A stretch of 64,000 nucleotides of DNA from Azospirillum picis (lineage in GTDB: Bacteria > Pseudomonadota > Alphaproteobacteria > Azospirillales > Azospirillaceae): positions 310,001 to 374,000 of the forward strand of contig NZ_JAGINO010000001.1 of the NCBI RefSeq assembly GCF_017876115.1. The letters run 5' to 3'. The position numbers and the translations under genes are program-made. The notes below the pieces were generated by a model. That model did not search any database and was not told where the DNA came from. It was given only the letters and a program-made list of their open reading frames with translations. Shown one piece after another: positions 7,167-16,161 of this stretch; the first letter of the stretch is position 1, and every line of letters starts with the position of its first letter.

Positions 7167-9480
7167 GTTTCGACCCACGCCCCCGCATGGGGAGCGACGC
7201 CAGCCCAAGCGACTGCCCGGTGGTGGACATGGCGTTTCGATCCACGCCCCCGCATGGGGAGCGACCACGAAGCGCTGCTGAGCGTTCTCCCACTCGTGTT
7301 GTTTCGATCCACGCCCCCGCATGGGGAGCGACACTCCGCCTTGTACCTCTTGCGCTCCTCCGGCAGCAGTTTCGATCCACGCCCCCGCATGGGGAGCGAC
7401 GATCAAGGCAAAGTTCCCCACCAATCCCGACTGCTGTTTCGATCCACGCCCCCGCATGGGGAGCGACTCTCGTCCTCTTCGTCCAGGCTGGCCACGTAGG
7501 CGTTTCGATCCACGCCCCCGCATGGGGAGCGACCCTGCTTGGGGGCCTCCATTGCAGGCGTGGGCAGTTTCGATCCACGCCCCCGCATGGGGAGCGACGC
7601 TGGCCTCCCCGGTCCGTTCGCAGCTCGGCCCGGTTTCGATCCACGCCCCCGCATGGGGAGCGACGAAACGAGCGCGCCGGCCGTGTGCCAGGCGTTGAGT
7701 TTCGATCCACGCCCCCGCATGGGGAGCGACCCGGGGCCAAGGCTGCGGCGGCCACCCTGTTCCCGTTTCGATCCACGCCCCCGCATGGGGAGCGACCCTC
7801 ACGCAGCTCCTCCCAGTCGGTCACCGGTTGTCCGTTTCGATCCACGCCCCCGCATGGGGAGCGACAGTTCACGGACAGCGTGGACGTGGCAGTCCTGCTG
7901 TTTCGATCCACGCCCCCGCATGGGGAGCGACCTGCGGGGCGCGGTGTTGACGCCCAGCAGGCGGTTGTTTCGATCCACGCCCCCGCATGGGGAGCGACGG
8001 TCCGCGCGCTCGCCCTCGCCAACGCCGACCTGCAGTTTCGATCCACGCCCCCGCATGGGGAGCGACGCTTCCGCAACCGCTCCGCCAAGGGCGAGGCCAA
8101 GTTTCGATCCACGCCCCCGCATGGGGAGCGACGCTCGCCGCGCCGATAGGCCTCATAGGCGCCATGGCCAAGTTTCGATCCACGCCCCCGCATGGGGAGC
8201 GACACGACGTCGTCCAGCGCGAAGCCGGGAGGGAGCGGTTTCGATCCACGCCCCCGCATGGGGAGCGACGGTCTGGATGGGCAGGAAGGCGCATCAGGTC
8301 CATTGTTTCGATCCACGCCCCCGCATGGGGAGCGACACGAACAATTCCATCTGATCGGAGGCGGAAGCGCCGGTTTCGATCCACGCCCCCGCATGGGGAG
8401 CGACACATCGGCGACGGCGCGGTCGACCAGCCAGCGATGTTTCGATCCACGCCCCCGCATGGGGAGCGACCCCCTGGATCGCGTCATCCGTCTTGGCCTG
8501 CTGACCGTTTCGATCCACGCCCCCGCATGGGGAGCGACCCGATTTGCTGCGGAACGCCGTCGACCGTGTCGTGCCGTTTCGATCCACGCCCCCGCATGGG
8601 GAGCGACTCACGGCATTCCAGATGCTGCCGATGACGGACGTGTTTCGATCCACGCCCCCGCATGGGGAGCGACCTGGAGACCCACATGCCGATGACCACC
8701 GAGCAGATGTTTCGATCCACGCCCCCGCATGGGGAGCGACCCATACGCCGCGCAGTGGATAAAGGGTCCTCGGAGGTTTCGATCCACGCCCCCGCATGGG
8801 GAGCGACGCGTCACCTGCGCAGACATCGAGCATCAGCGTGGCATGTTTCGATCCACGCCCCCGCATGGGGAGCGACCCGAGGCGGCGGAGAACGACATCA
8901 TCAAGCGCCTGGTTTCGATCCACGCCCCCGCATGGGGAGCGACCGCCGCGCTTCAGCTCATCCAAGTCCACTTCGATGTTTCGATCCACGCCCCCGCATG
9001 GGGAGCGACCCTGTCCTGAACAGGTGTCAGCTCCCACCGCCAGCGTTTCGATCCACGCCCCCGCATGGGGAGCGACGGGGTGTCCGCGCTCGTGCGTGCT
9101 GCGAGCGGTTGTGGTTTCGATCCACGCCCCCGCATGGGGAGCGACCCTGGGTGATCGTGGCGGAGATGACCTCGCCGGGCGTGTTTCGATCCACGCCCCC
9201 GCATGGGGAGCGACCGCCGCTACTTCGACATCGCCTGCCGCCGCATCGTTTCGATCCACGCCCCCGCATGGGGAGCGACAGGATCGCGGCCGCCCGATCC
9301 GCGTCGATGATGCCGTTTCGATCCACGCCCCCGCATGGGGAGCGACCCGGCCCCCGCGTCACGGCGATGATCTTCGCTCTGTTTCGATCCACGCCCCCGC
9401 ATGGGGAGCGACCTGCCGCGAAATTCAGAAGTCGATCAAGGACAGCGTGTTTCGATCCACGCCCCCGCATGGGGAGCGAC
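7167..9480 (-). CRISPR. CRISPR array, 35 repeats of 32 bp and 34 spacers, type I-C-like
   Basis: Repeats on the plus strand begin GTTTCGATCC and end GGGGAGCGAC. Read on the minus strand they end in ATCGAAAC and contain CCCC-ATGC-GGGG, matching the type I-C repeat class, so crRNA transcription should run leftwards. All read alike except the repeat at 7167, which has GACCC for GATCC, the expected erosion at the leader-distal end. Spacers are 33-39 bp, mostly 34-36. Newest spacers should lie near 9480. No cas1, cas2, cas3, cas5, cas7 or cas8c was found anywhere in the window, so the effector genes must lie elsewhere. Long open frames across the array are repeat artefacts. Confidence 0.97.
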
Positions 9481-9696
9481 TGCCAAGCTGTAAGTGACCG
9501 TTTTTATTGGCAGTGTAACCGTGCCCGCGCGAACCTGCCAGCCGACATCGTTTCGGAGGCCGCCGTTCCAGGCAACCGTCCATCACCACCCAGTGTTTCC
9601 AATGGCTTCCGGACCGCGCGAACCTCCCGGGGAATTCCTGTGCACTTGGGGTTCGCGCCGGCCGTCCGGCGCAACTCCCGCAACATCCCCGGGAAA
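9481..9696 (-). promoter_or_regulatory. Probable CRISPR leader
   Basis: About 216 bases lie between the last perfect repeat and the hairpin after tonB. The part next to the repeat is AT-richer than its surroundings (GTTTTTATTGGC near 9500). By repeat orientation and repeat decay at the other end, this is the leader side, where the array promoter and spacer integration site should lie. No protein-coding signal was seen. Confidence 0.65.
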
Positions 9697-9717
9697 CCGC
9701 GGGCGGAGCGCCCGCGG
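9697..9717 (-). terminator. Terminator-like hairpin after tonB
   Basis: CCGCGGGC (9697-9704) pairs perfectly with GCCCGCGG (9710-9717) around a 5-base loop. It directly abuts the tonB stop codon and is followed on the minus strand by TTTCCC. It would separate the tonB transcript from the CRISPR leader. Confidence 0.6.
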
Positions 9718-10602
9718 CTATTTCAGGAAGAACTGCACCGGAACAACCAGCTCGATGCGGTCCTGCGCCATCTCTTCGGGCGGGGCCGGCAGCGGCGAGG
9801 CGCGGCGGACCATCTCGACGGTTTCCTCGTCCAGCAGGCTGGAACCGGAACTACGGTCGAGCTGGACCGACAGCACCTTGCCCTCGCGGTCGATCGTGAA
9901 GCGGACCTGCGCCACCCCCTCCTGCCGACGTGCCTGGGCCGCGCGCGGGTAGCGCTTGTGCCGCTCCAGATGGCCCAGCACCCGTCCCTGCCAGGACGGA
10001 ACGGCCCGGCTGGGCGCCGCTGACGGTGCCGGGGCGGCCGGCATCGCGGCCGGAGCCGGGGCGGGAGCGGCGGCCGGGGCCGGCTGCACGGTGGCGCGCG
10101 GCGGCTGGGGCTTCGGCGGCTCAACCCTCTTCTCGGGCGGCTTCTCGAGCTTTGGCGGCGGTTCCTTCTTGACCTCCGGCTTGCGCTTGGGGGGATCGGG
10201 CGGCGGCTTGGGCAGGACCACCTCGGGCTCGACGACGGGCGGCGGCTCCGGCAGCGGCGGTTCCTCGATCACCGGCTCCGGCTCGGGAGGCGGCGGTTCG
10301 GGCAGCGGCTCGATGACCGGCTCGGGCATCGGCTCCGGCAGCGGGATGTCGATCGACGGGGGAATGGGCTCCGGCGGCGCGGCAGGAAGCGGCGCCAGTT
10401 CGAGCAGCACGGCCGGCGGCTCCGCGGAGACCGGCTCGACCGGAACGTGCCAGGCGATCATCGCCACGCCGGCCGCGGCATGGACGCCGAGCGCGACCAG
10501 CAGGCTGCCGCCCCAGCGGGCGGCGCCGGCCGGTTCCCGTTCCTCCCCCCAGTCCGGGGAGCCCCAGTCCGGGGAGTCGAACCCGTTGGACGCCGCGCTC
10601 AT
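9718..10602 (-). CDS. tonB: TonB energy transducer
   Basis: TonB carries proton-motive energy from ExbB-ExbD to outer-membrane receptors for siderophores, haem or cobalamin. The 294-residue protein has a cytoplasmic tail, one membrane anchor near residues 31-52 (LLVALGVHAAAGVAMIAW), a long proline-rich periplasmic spacer (about 57-190, many PEP and PKP units), and a C-terminal TonB domain with YPRAAQARRQEGVAQVRF. Its ATG overlaps the exbD stop (ATGA), so translation is probably coupled. It is the last gene of the exbB-exbD-tonB operon. Confidence 0.93.
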   Translation of the reverse strand: MSAASNGFDSPDWGSPDWGEEREPAGAARWGGSLLVALGVHAAAGVAMIAWHVPVEPVSAEPPAVLLELAPLPAAPPEPIPPSIDIPLPEPMPEPVIEPLPEPPPPEPEPVIEEPPLPEPPPVVEPEVVLPKPPPDPPKRKPEVKKEPPPKLEKPPEKRVEPPKPQPPRATVQPAPAAAPAPAPAAMPAAPAPSAAPSRAVPSWQGRVLGHLERHKRYPRAAQARRQEGVAQVRFTIDREGKVLSVQLDRSSGSSLLDEETVEMVRRASPLPAPPEEMAQDRIELVVPVQFFLK

Positions 10603-11048
10603 GGAGCCGGTGCCGCCTGGGCAGGGGCCGACTCGAGGCCGACCAGGCCGATCTTCAGGTAGCCGGCGGCGCGCAGGCTGTTCATCACCTCGGTCAGGGC
10701 ACCGTAATCGACCGTCTTGTCGGCGCGCAGGAACACGCGCTGGGTCTTGTCGCCATGGGTGGCGGCATCCAGCGCGGCACCCAGTGTGTCCTTGCTGACC
10801 TTGGCCTCGCCGAGCGACAGGCTGTGGTCGGCCTGGACGCTGAGGAACAGCGGCTTGTCCGGCCGTGGCGTCGGCGTGGCGGTGGAGGCCGGCAGGTCCA
10901 CCGGTACGTCCACCGTCGCCAGCGGTGCCGCCACCATGAAGATGATCAGCAGGACCAGGACGACGTCGATGAAGGGCGTGACGTTGATCTCGTGGGTTTC
11001 GGTCAGATCATCGTCGCCGCCGGAGCCGGAACCGAGACGCGCACCCAT
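10599..11048 (-). CDS. exbD: ExbD biopolymer transport protein
   Basis: A 149-residue partner of ExbB and TonB in the inner-membrane energising complex. The single transmembrane helix follows EINVTPFIDVVLVLLIIFM. Asp28 lies at the start of that helix and corresponds to the proton-carrying aspartate of ExbD/TolR proteins. The periplasmic C-terminal domain follows. The ATG at 11048 was chosen because the family N-terminus is short; an in-frame upstream start at 11111 would lie in exbB. It sits 4 bases after exbB and overlaps tonB. Confidence 0.92.
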   Translation of the reverse strand: MGARLGSGSGGDDDLTETHEINVTPFIDVVLVLLIIFMVAAPLATVDVPVDLPASTATPTPRPDKPLFLSVQADHSLSLGEAKVSKDTLGAALDAATHGDKTQRVFLRADKTVDYGALTEVMNSLRAAGYLKIGLVGLESAPAQAAPAP

Positions 11049-11052
11049 GGCC

Positions 11053-11976
11053 TTACTCCGCCGCGCGGGACTTGGAGGCCGCGTGCGGCAGCACGTGGCG
11101 GTCGATGTCACGGCTCAGCAGCCGCAGCACCGCCGCCGAGGCGTCGGTCAACTGGGCCTTGTGCCCGCCGATGGCGCGGCTGCACGCGTTGTAGACGACC
11201 ACCGCCGGAATGGCCGCGACCAGGCCGATGGCGGTGGCGAGCAGCGCCTCGGCGATGCCGGGCGCCACCACGGCGAGGTTGGTCGTCTGCGCCTTGGAGA
11301 TGCCGATGAAGCTGGTCATGATGCCCCACACGGTGCCGAACAGCCCGATGAAGGGGCCGGTGGAACCGATGGTGGCGAGAATGCCGGTGCCGCGGGCCAT
11401 GCGGCGGCCGGCGGCCGCCTCGATCCGTTCGAGCCGCGAGGCGGCGCGGTCCATCAGCCCGTCGCGCGACGGCGCGTCGGCCGACAGGTGGGTTTCGGCG
11501 ATCACCGCGCGCACCAGGGTCGCCGCGGTGCCCTGGCTGAAGCCGACGCGTTCCGCCGCCTGCGACAGCGACCGGGCCTCCTCCAGCATCGCGAGGGCCG
11601 CACGGGCCTTGCGCTTGGCCGAACTCACCTCGACCGCCTTGGCGATGGCGATGGTCCAGGTGACCACCGAGGCCAGCGCCAGCCCCACCATCACCGCCTG
11701 CACCACCGGGCTGGCGGTGACGAACATGCCCCAGGGCGACAGGTCGTGCGGGATGGTCGCCAGGGCCGCGGCCGCGGCGTCGGCAGCCGGCAGGACCGTC
11801 GGCTGGACGGCAGCAGCCCCCTCGACAGCCGACTGCGCCGGAGCCACGGCGGCCGGAGCCGCGGGAGCGGCCTCCTGCGCCCGGGCGACGCCACCGGCCA
11901 GCAGCGCCGCGGCGCCGGCGGACACGCCGGCCAGGACAGCGGTCATGGCAGGACGATGGCGAAACGATATCGGCAT
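11053..11976 (-). CDS. exbB: ExbB proton-channel protein
   Basis: The channel-forming subunit of the TonB energising complex (MotA/TolQ/ExbB family), 307 residues. It begins with a likely signal sequence ([23 protein letters not shown]) and an Ala/Pro-rich periplasmic extension, typical of the extended ExbB form. Three membrane segments follow, with the conserved [20 protein letters not shown] and [17 protein letters not shown] regions. ATG 11976 has AGGGGGAG about 11 bases upstream; starts at 12039 and 11946 are alternatives. A Fur-like box lies about 95 bases upstream, so iron limitation probably induces the operon. Confidence 0.92.
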   Translation of the reverse strand: MPISFRHRPAMTAVLAGVSAGAAALLAGGVARAQEAAPAAPAAVAPAQSAVEGAAAVQPTVLPAADAAAAALATIPHDLSPWGMFVTASPVVQAVMVGLALASVVTWTIAIAKAVEVSSAKRKARAALAMLEEARSLSQAAERVGFSQGTAATLVRAVIAETHLSADAPSRDGLMDRAASRLERIEAAAGRRMARGTGILATIGSTGPFIGLFGTVWGIMTSFIGISKAQTTNLAVVAPGIAEALLATAIGLVAAIPAVVVYNACSRAIGGHKAQLTDASAAVLRLLSRDIDRHVLPHAASKSRAAE

Positions 11977-12069
11977 GGCGGTCGAACTCCCCCTCATCGC
12001 GCGGCAGGCCACGCGGCGGTGTAAAAAACCCGATGACACTCCAGAGCAAAGCCCCCAGCGGGGTTATAA

Positions 12070-12090
12070 TGCGAATGAGTATCAATCGCA
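12070..12090 (-). promoter_or_regulatory. Fur-like box in front of exbB
   Basis: The 21-base dyad reads TGCGA-N-TGA-NNN-TCA-N-TCGCA. This agrees with Fur sites, which are interrupted palindromes around TGAnAATCATT. It overlaps TATAAC on the minus strand, a fair -10 element. Iron-loaded Fur would block the exbB-exbD-tonB promoter. The spacing and symmetry are seen; the identity of the regulator is inferred. Confidence 0.65.
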
Positions 12091-12372
12091 CTCAAAATCG
12101 ACCGGCCCGTCGAGGAAATCCGCGGTTTTTCAAGGCATTCAATTCGCATCGCAGACTATCCGCCCCATGAACAGGCAGGCGCCCGCGTGCCCCTCGGCCT
12201 CCGGAGGGAAACGCGACTAAGTCTCAATACCATCCGGTGCCCGCAGTGTCGCGGGGAATCTCGTATGGCCCGTTCACGAATTCCACCGGTGGTTTTGCAA
12301 CCTTCCAGCGGTTTCGGCGGTTGAACCGGCACTCAGCACCATCCGCAACGACAGCGACGGACAGAAAGGAGA
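12091..12372. other. Intergenic region without a recognised gene
   Basis: This stretch lies between the Fur-like box and the small gene at 12379. Its first ~100 bases are AT-richer than the surroundings, as expected for divergent promoters. No ORF, RNA motif or clear operator was recognised. Confidence 0.4.
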
Positions 12373-12378
12373 ATGCCG

Positions 12379-12633
12379 ATGGACCCCGTTTCGATCCTGG
12401 AGGAGAATGGCAGCTTCCGGCTGGTTGCCTGCGAGGGCCGCTACGCCGTGGTCGAGGCGCGGGCCGGACAGGTCTTCGGCCTGCCGCACGACCCCGACGG
12501 CGGACGCAGCGGGGCGGCCGAGGGGGCCGACGGCATCCGCTCCGTGGCGCATTGGATGGATGAGGCGCAGGCACGGGCGCTGATGCGCGACCTGTCCCAG
12601 CGGGGCGACGATTTGGCGCGCCGGATGCTCTGA
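12379..12633 (+). CDS. Small hypothetical protein, 84 residues
   Basis: A short acidic protein (MDPVSILEENGSFRLVACEG at the start) of unknown family. AAGGAG at 12366-12371 lies 7 bases before ATG 12379, a good reason to call it real; the ATG at 12373 is too close to that site. The N-terminal half looks like a small beta-rich fold (FRLVACEGRYAVVEARAGQVF). The C-terminus is helical and charged (MDEAQARALMRDLSQRGDDL). No membrane segment or cysteine motif suggests a function. It converges with the ABC ATPase gene. Confidence 0.6.
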   Translation: MDPVSILEENGSFRLVACEGRYAVVEARAGQVFGLPHDPDGGRSGAAEGADGIRSVAHWMDEAQARALMRDLSQRGDDLARRML

Positions 12634-12695
12634 GCGGCTGGCGGGCCGGGCCGGGCTTCGCGCATTCCGCGGGGGCGGAGGGTCCGGCCGCCCGC

Positions 12696-14228
12696 TCACC
12701 CGCCGGCCATCATCAGCCCGAGCCGCTGTTCGTCCGCCTCTTCCGGCCTGACCTCGCCCACCAGGTGGCCGTCGAACATCACCAGGATGCGGTCGGACAG
12801 GGCACGGATCTCGTCCAGCTCCACCGAAACCAGCAGGATCGCCTTGCCCTGGTCGCGCAACGCCACCAGCCGGCGGTGGATGAACTCGATGGCGCCGATG
12901 TCGACGCCTCGGGTGGGCTGGCCGACCAGCAGCAGGTCGGGATTGCGCTCGATCTCGCGGGCCAGCACGATCTTCTGCTGGTTGCCGCCGGAGAAATTGG
13001 CCGCCGCCAGCGTGCCGTCGCGCGGGCGGGTGTCGTAGTCCTCCATCCGGCGGGCGCAGTCGGCGGCGATGGCGCCACGGTCGAGCAGGACGCGCCCGTT
13101 CCAGGCCGGATCATCCTGGAAGCCCAGGATCGAGCACTCCTCCGCCGAGAAGCTGGTGACCAGCCCCACCCTCTGGCGGTCCTCCGGCACATGCCCCACG
13201 CCCAGCCGGCGCAAGGCGCGGGCGTTGAAGCGGTGGGGGCGGCCGGCCAGTTCCTCGCCGCGCAGCCGGACCGAGCCGCCGGCGATGGGCCGCATGCCGG
13301 CCAGCGCCTCCAGCAGTTCCGACTGGCCGTTGCCGGAGACGCCGGCGATGCCGACGATCTCGCCGGAGCGCAGGGAGAAGCCGACGCCCTTTACCCGCTC
13401 CACGCCGGAGGGGTCGCGGACGCGCAGCCCCTCGACCCGCAGCACCTCCGCCGCCGGCCGGGCCGGCGCCTTGTCGACCCGCAGCAGGACCTTGCGGCCG
13501 ACCATCAGCTCGGCCAACTGCTCGCGGCTGGTGTCGCGGGTGACGACGTCGGCCACCACCTGCCCGCGCCGCATCACGGTGACGTTGTCGGTCAGCTCCA
13601 TGATCTCGCGGAGCTTGTGGGTGATGATGACCACCGTCTTTCCCTGGGCGCGCAGCGCCGCCAGGATGCGGAACAGGTGGTCGGCCTCCTGCGGGGTCAG
13701 CACTCCCGTCGGCTCGTCGAGGATCAGGACGTCGGCGCCGCGATAGAGCGCCTTCAGGATCTCCACCCGCTGCTGCGCCCCGACCGGCAGGTCGCCCACC
13801 GGCCGGTCGAGGTCGACCTCCAGCCCGTAGTCGCGGGCGAGGCGGGTCAGCTCCGCGCGCGCACGGGCCAGCCCGGCCGACAGCGTCAGGCCGCCCTCCG
13901 CCCCCAGCAGCACGTTCTCCAGCACGGTGAAGGGGTCCACCAGCATGAAGTGCTGGTGGACCATGCCGATGCCGGCGGCCAGCGCGTCGCGCGGGCTGCG
14001 GATGGCGACCGGCCGGCCGTTCACCCGGATCTCGCCGCTGTCGGCGCGCAGATAGCCGTAGACGATGCTCATGATCGTCGACTTGCCGGCGCCGTTCTCG
14101 CCGATCACGCCGTGGATGGTGCCGGCCGGCACCGACAGCGAAACGTCGCGGTTGGCGTGGTTGGCGCCGAACCACTTGTTGATCGTCACCGTTTCAAGGG
14201 CGGCCGGCGAAGCTGCCTGCTGGGTCAT
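12696..14228 (-). CDS. ABC transporter ATPase, nucleoside/simple-sugar type, double domain
   Basis: A 510-residue protein with two ABC domains. The first has Walker A GENGAGKST (residues 43-51), Q-loop region MVHQHFMLVD and Walker B VLILDEPT. The second has the degenerate nucleotide loop GVSGNGQSE typical of this family and an intact SGGNQQK signature. Such ATPases work with BMP-family binding proteins to import nucleosides or related purines. The binding protein lies 12 bases upstream, but the two permease genes expected downstream are absent: the next gene is on the opposite strand. Confidence 0.9.
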   Translation of the reverse strand: MTQQAASPAALETVTINKWFGANHANRDVSLSVPAGTIHGVIGENGAGKSTIMSIVYGYLRADSGEIRVNGRPVAIRSPRDALAAGIGMVHQHFMLVDPFTVLENVLLGAEGGLTLSAGLARARAELTRLARDYGLEVDLDRPVGDLPVGAQQRVEILKALYRGADVLILDEPTGVLTPQEADHLFRILAALRAQGKTVVIITHKLREIMELTDNVTVMRRGQVVADVVTRDTSREQLAELMVGRKVLLRVDKAPARPAAEVLRVEGLRVRDPSGVERVKGVGFSLRSGEIVGIAGVSGNGQSELLEALAGMRPIAGGSVRLRGEELAGRPHRFNARALRRLGVGHVPEDRQRVGLVTSFSAEECSILGFQDDPAWNGRVLLDRGAIAADCARRMEDYDTRPRDGTLAAANFSGGNQQKIVLAREIERNPDLLLVGQPTRGVDIGAIEFIHRRLVALRDQGKAILLVSVELDEIRALSDRILVMFDGHLVGEVRPEEADEQRLGLMMAGG

Positions 14229-14240
14229 CGGGGCCTCCGC

Positions 14241-15233
14241 CTAGGGCTGGTAGGGCTTCACCGCCAGCGTCCCGTCGATGATCTGCTTCTTCGCCTCCTC
14301 GAGCTTCGCCTCCATCTCCGGGGTCACCAGCTTGCGGTTGTTGTCGTCGAGCGCGTAGCCGACGCCGTCGTCCTTGAGGCCGACGACGCGGTGGCCGGGC
14401 TTCCAGCTTCCGTCCTTGGCCGCCTTCATGCAGTCGTAGACGACGACGTCGACCCGCTTGACCATCGAGGTCAGGATACGGCCGGGATGGACGTGGTTCT
14501 GGTTGCTGTCCACGCCGATGGCGAGCTTGCCGTCGTCGGCCGCCGCCTGCAGCACGCCGAGGCCGGTGGCGCCCGCCGCGGCGAACACCACGTCGGCGCC
14601 GCGGACGAACTGGCTCTTGGCCAGCTCCACCCCGCGACCGGGATCGTTCCAGGCCGCCGGCGTGGTGCCGGTCATGTTGACGAACAGCTCGTCCTTGGCG
14701 TCGACATGCTTCACCCCCTGCTCGTAGCCGGTCAGGAAGTTGCGGATCAGCGGGATGTCCATGCCGCCGACGAAGCCGACCTTGCCGGTCTTCGATGCCA
14801 GCGCCGCCGCCATGCCGACCAGGAAGGAGCCCTCCTCCTCCTTGAAGGTGACGGACTGGACGTTGGGAGCGTCGAGCTTGTCGTCGATCAGGCAGAACCT
14901 GGTCTTGGGCGACTCCTTCGCCACCTTCTCCACCGCGGCGGTCTGCGAGAAGCCGACCGCGACGATCACCGAGGCGCCGCGGCGCACCAGCGTGCGCATC
15001 GCCTGCTCGCGCTGGCCCTCGTTGGTGATCTCGAACTCCCGGTAGGCGGTGCCGGTTTCCTTCTTGAAGCGCTCGGCGCCGTTGTAGGCCGCCTCGTTGA
15101 AGGACTTGTCGAACTTGCCGCCCTGGTCGAACACCACGGCCGGCGCGAAGTCCTCGGCCCGCGCCTGCACGCCGAGGGCCGCCACCGCCAGCACGCCAAG
15201 GGCCGCCATGGGGGCAAGAATACGCGTCTTCAT
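14241..15233 (-). CDS. BMP-family ABC transporter substrate-binding protein
   Basis: A 330-residue periplasmic binding protein of the basic membrane protein / PnrA family, which binds purine nucleosides or related ligands. It has a signal peptide (MKTRILAPMAALGVLAVAAL... ending ARA) and lacks a lipobox cysteine. Family motifs include DQGGKFDKSFNEAAYNG, GFSQTAAVEKVAKE, VGFVGGMDIPLIRNF, FAAAGATGLGVLQAA and GVDSNQNHVHPG. It forms an operon with the downstream ATPase. The ligand cannot be fixed from sequence. Confidence 0.9.
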   Translation of the reverse strand: MKTRILAPMAALGVLAVAALGVQARAEDFAPAVVFDQGGKFDKSFNEAAYNGAERFKKETGTAYREFEITNEGQREQAMRTLVRRGASVIVAVGFSQTAAVEKVAKESPKTRFCLIDDKLDAPNVQSVTFKEEEGSFLVGMAAALASKTGKVGFVGGMDIPLIRNFLTGYEQGVKHVDAKDELFVNMTGTTPAAWNDPGRGVELAKSQFVRGADVVFAAAGATGLGVLQAAADDGKLAIGVDSNQNHVHPGRILTSMVKRVDVVVYDCMKAAKDGSWKPGHRVVGLKDDGVGYALDDNNRKLVTPEMEAKLEEAKKQIIDGTLAVKPYQP

Positions 15234-15456
15234 GTCCCACCCACTCCCGAATGCCGAAACTTGACCCGAAGGATAGCCGCGCCATCATTCCACACAACAG
15301 GGAAAGCGGCCTGCCCGGCACCGGTGCCGGAGCCGGTGCAGCGAATCGCGGTGCCCCCGGTTGACGACAAGGGCGGGGACGTTTATCACCCGCGCCGATC
15401 GTTTCCGCGACCAACCGGTCGCGGCGACCACACACTGCTTCGGGGGGCGACGCTCG

Positions 15457-16110
15457 GTGGACGAAGTCTGGGTGCTTTTGCAGGGGATCGTTCTCGGATT
15501 CGCCATCGCCGCCCCGGTCGGCCCGATCGGCCTGCTGTGCATCCGCCGCACGCTGCGCTACGGCCCGCTGATGGGTTTCTTCACCGGCTTCGGCGCCGCG
15601 GTCGCCGACACCTTCTACGGCGCCATCGCCGCCTTCGGCGTGTCGGCGGCGCTCAGCTTCCTGCGCGGGCACGAGATCGCCTTCCAGTTGATCGGCGGGA
15701 TCTTCCTGCTGGTGGTGGCGGTCCGCACCTTCCGCCAGCATCCGGTGGCGCAGGAACGCGAGGCCGCCGCCGCTCCCGACAGCCGGTCCTGGTTCACCGG
15801 CTTCATGACCGGCCTGTCGCTGACGCTCACCAACCCGGCCACCATCATGGCCTTCATCGCCATCTTCGCCGGCTTCGGGCTGGGCGGCACGCTGAGCCGC
15901 CTGGAGGCGTCGACCCTAGTGCTGGGGGTCTTCATCGGCTCGTCGCTGTGGTGGATCACGCTGGCGATGGGCGTCGCGGCGGTGCGCAACCGCATCTCGG
16001 ACCGCGGGCTGACGATGCTGAACCACTGCACCGGCGTGGCGCTGGGCGCCTTCGGCCTGTGGGCGCTGGGCATGGCCGCCACCGGCATCGCGGGAATGGC
16101 GACGACCTGA
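15457..16110 (+). CDS. LysE-family amino-acid exporter
   Basis: A 217-residue inner-membrane exporter with about six hydrophobic helices. The family signature FAIAAPVGPIGLLCIRRTL lies in the first helix. The segment MTGLSLTLTNPATIMAFIAIFAG is the conserved second-half motif. It probably exports an amino acid or derivative. GTG 15457 gives the usual LysE length and follows a G-rich box at 15442-15447. The frame extends upstream to a TTG at 15361, but that part is not LysE-like. It is divergent from the BMP gene. Confidence 0.85.
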   Translation: MDEVWVLLQGIVLGFAIAAPVGPIGLLCIRRTLRYGPLMGFFTGFGAAVADTFYGAIAAFGVSAALSFLRGHEIAFQLIGGIFLLVVAVRTFRQHPVAQEREAAAAPDSRSWFTGFMTGLSLTLTNPATIMAFIAIFAGFGLGGTLSRLEASTLVLGVFIGSSLWWITLAMGVAAVRNRISDRGLTMLNHCTGVALGAFGLWALGMAATGIAGMATT

Positions 16111-16161
16111 GCCTCCCCGCCTTCGCCCCCCGCCTTCGCCGCGAACTCCCCAGTGGTCGCC

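Noticed and set aside
7055..10023. Many long frames on both strands across the array, rich in RSTPPHGER, HAPAWGAT, DPRPRMGSD and SPCGGVDRN peptides
   Set aside because: They are translations of the 32-bp CRISPR repeat, which has no stop in several frames; the intervening residues are random spacer sequence.
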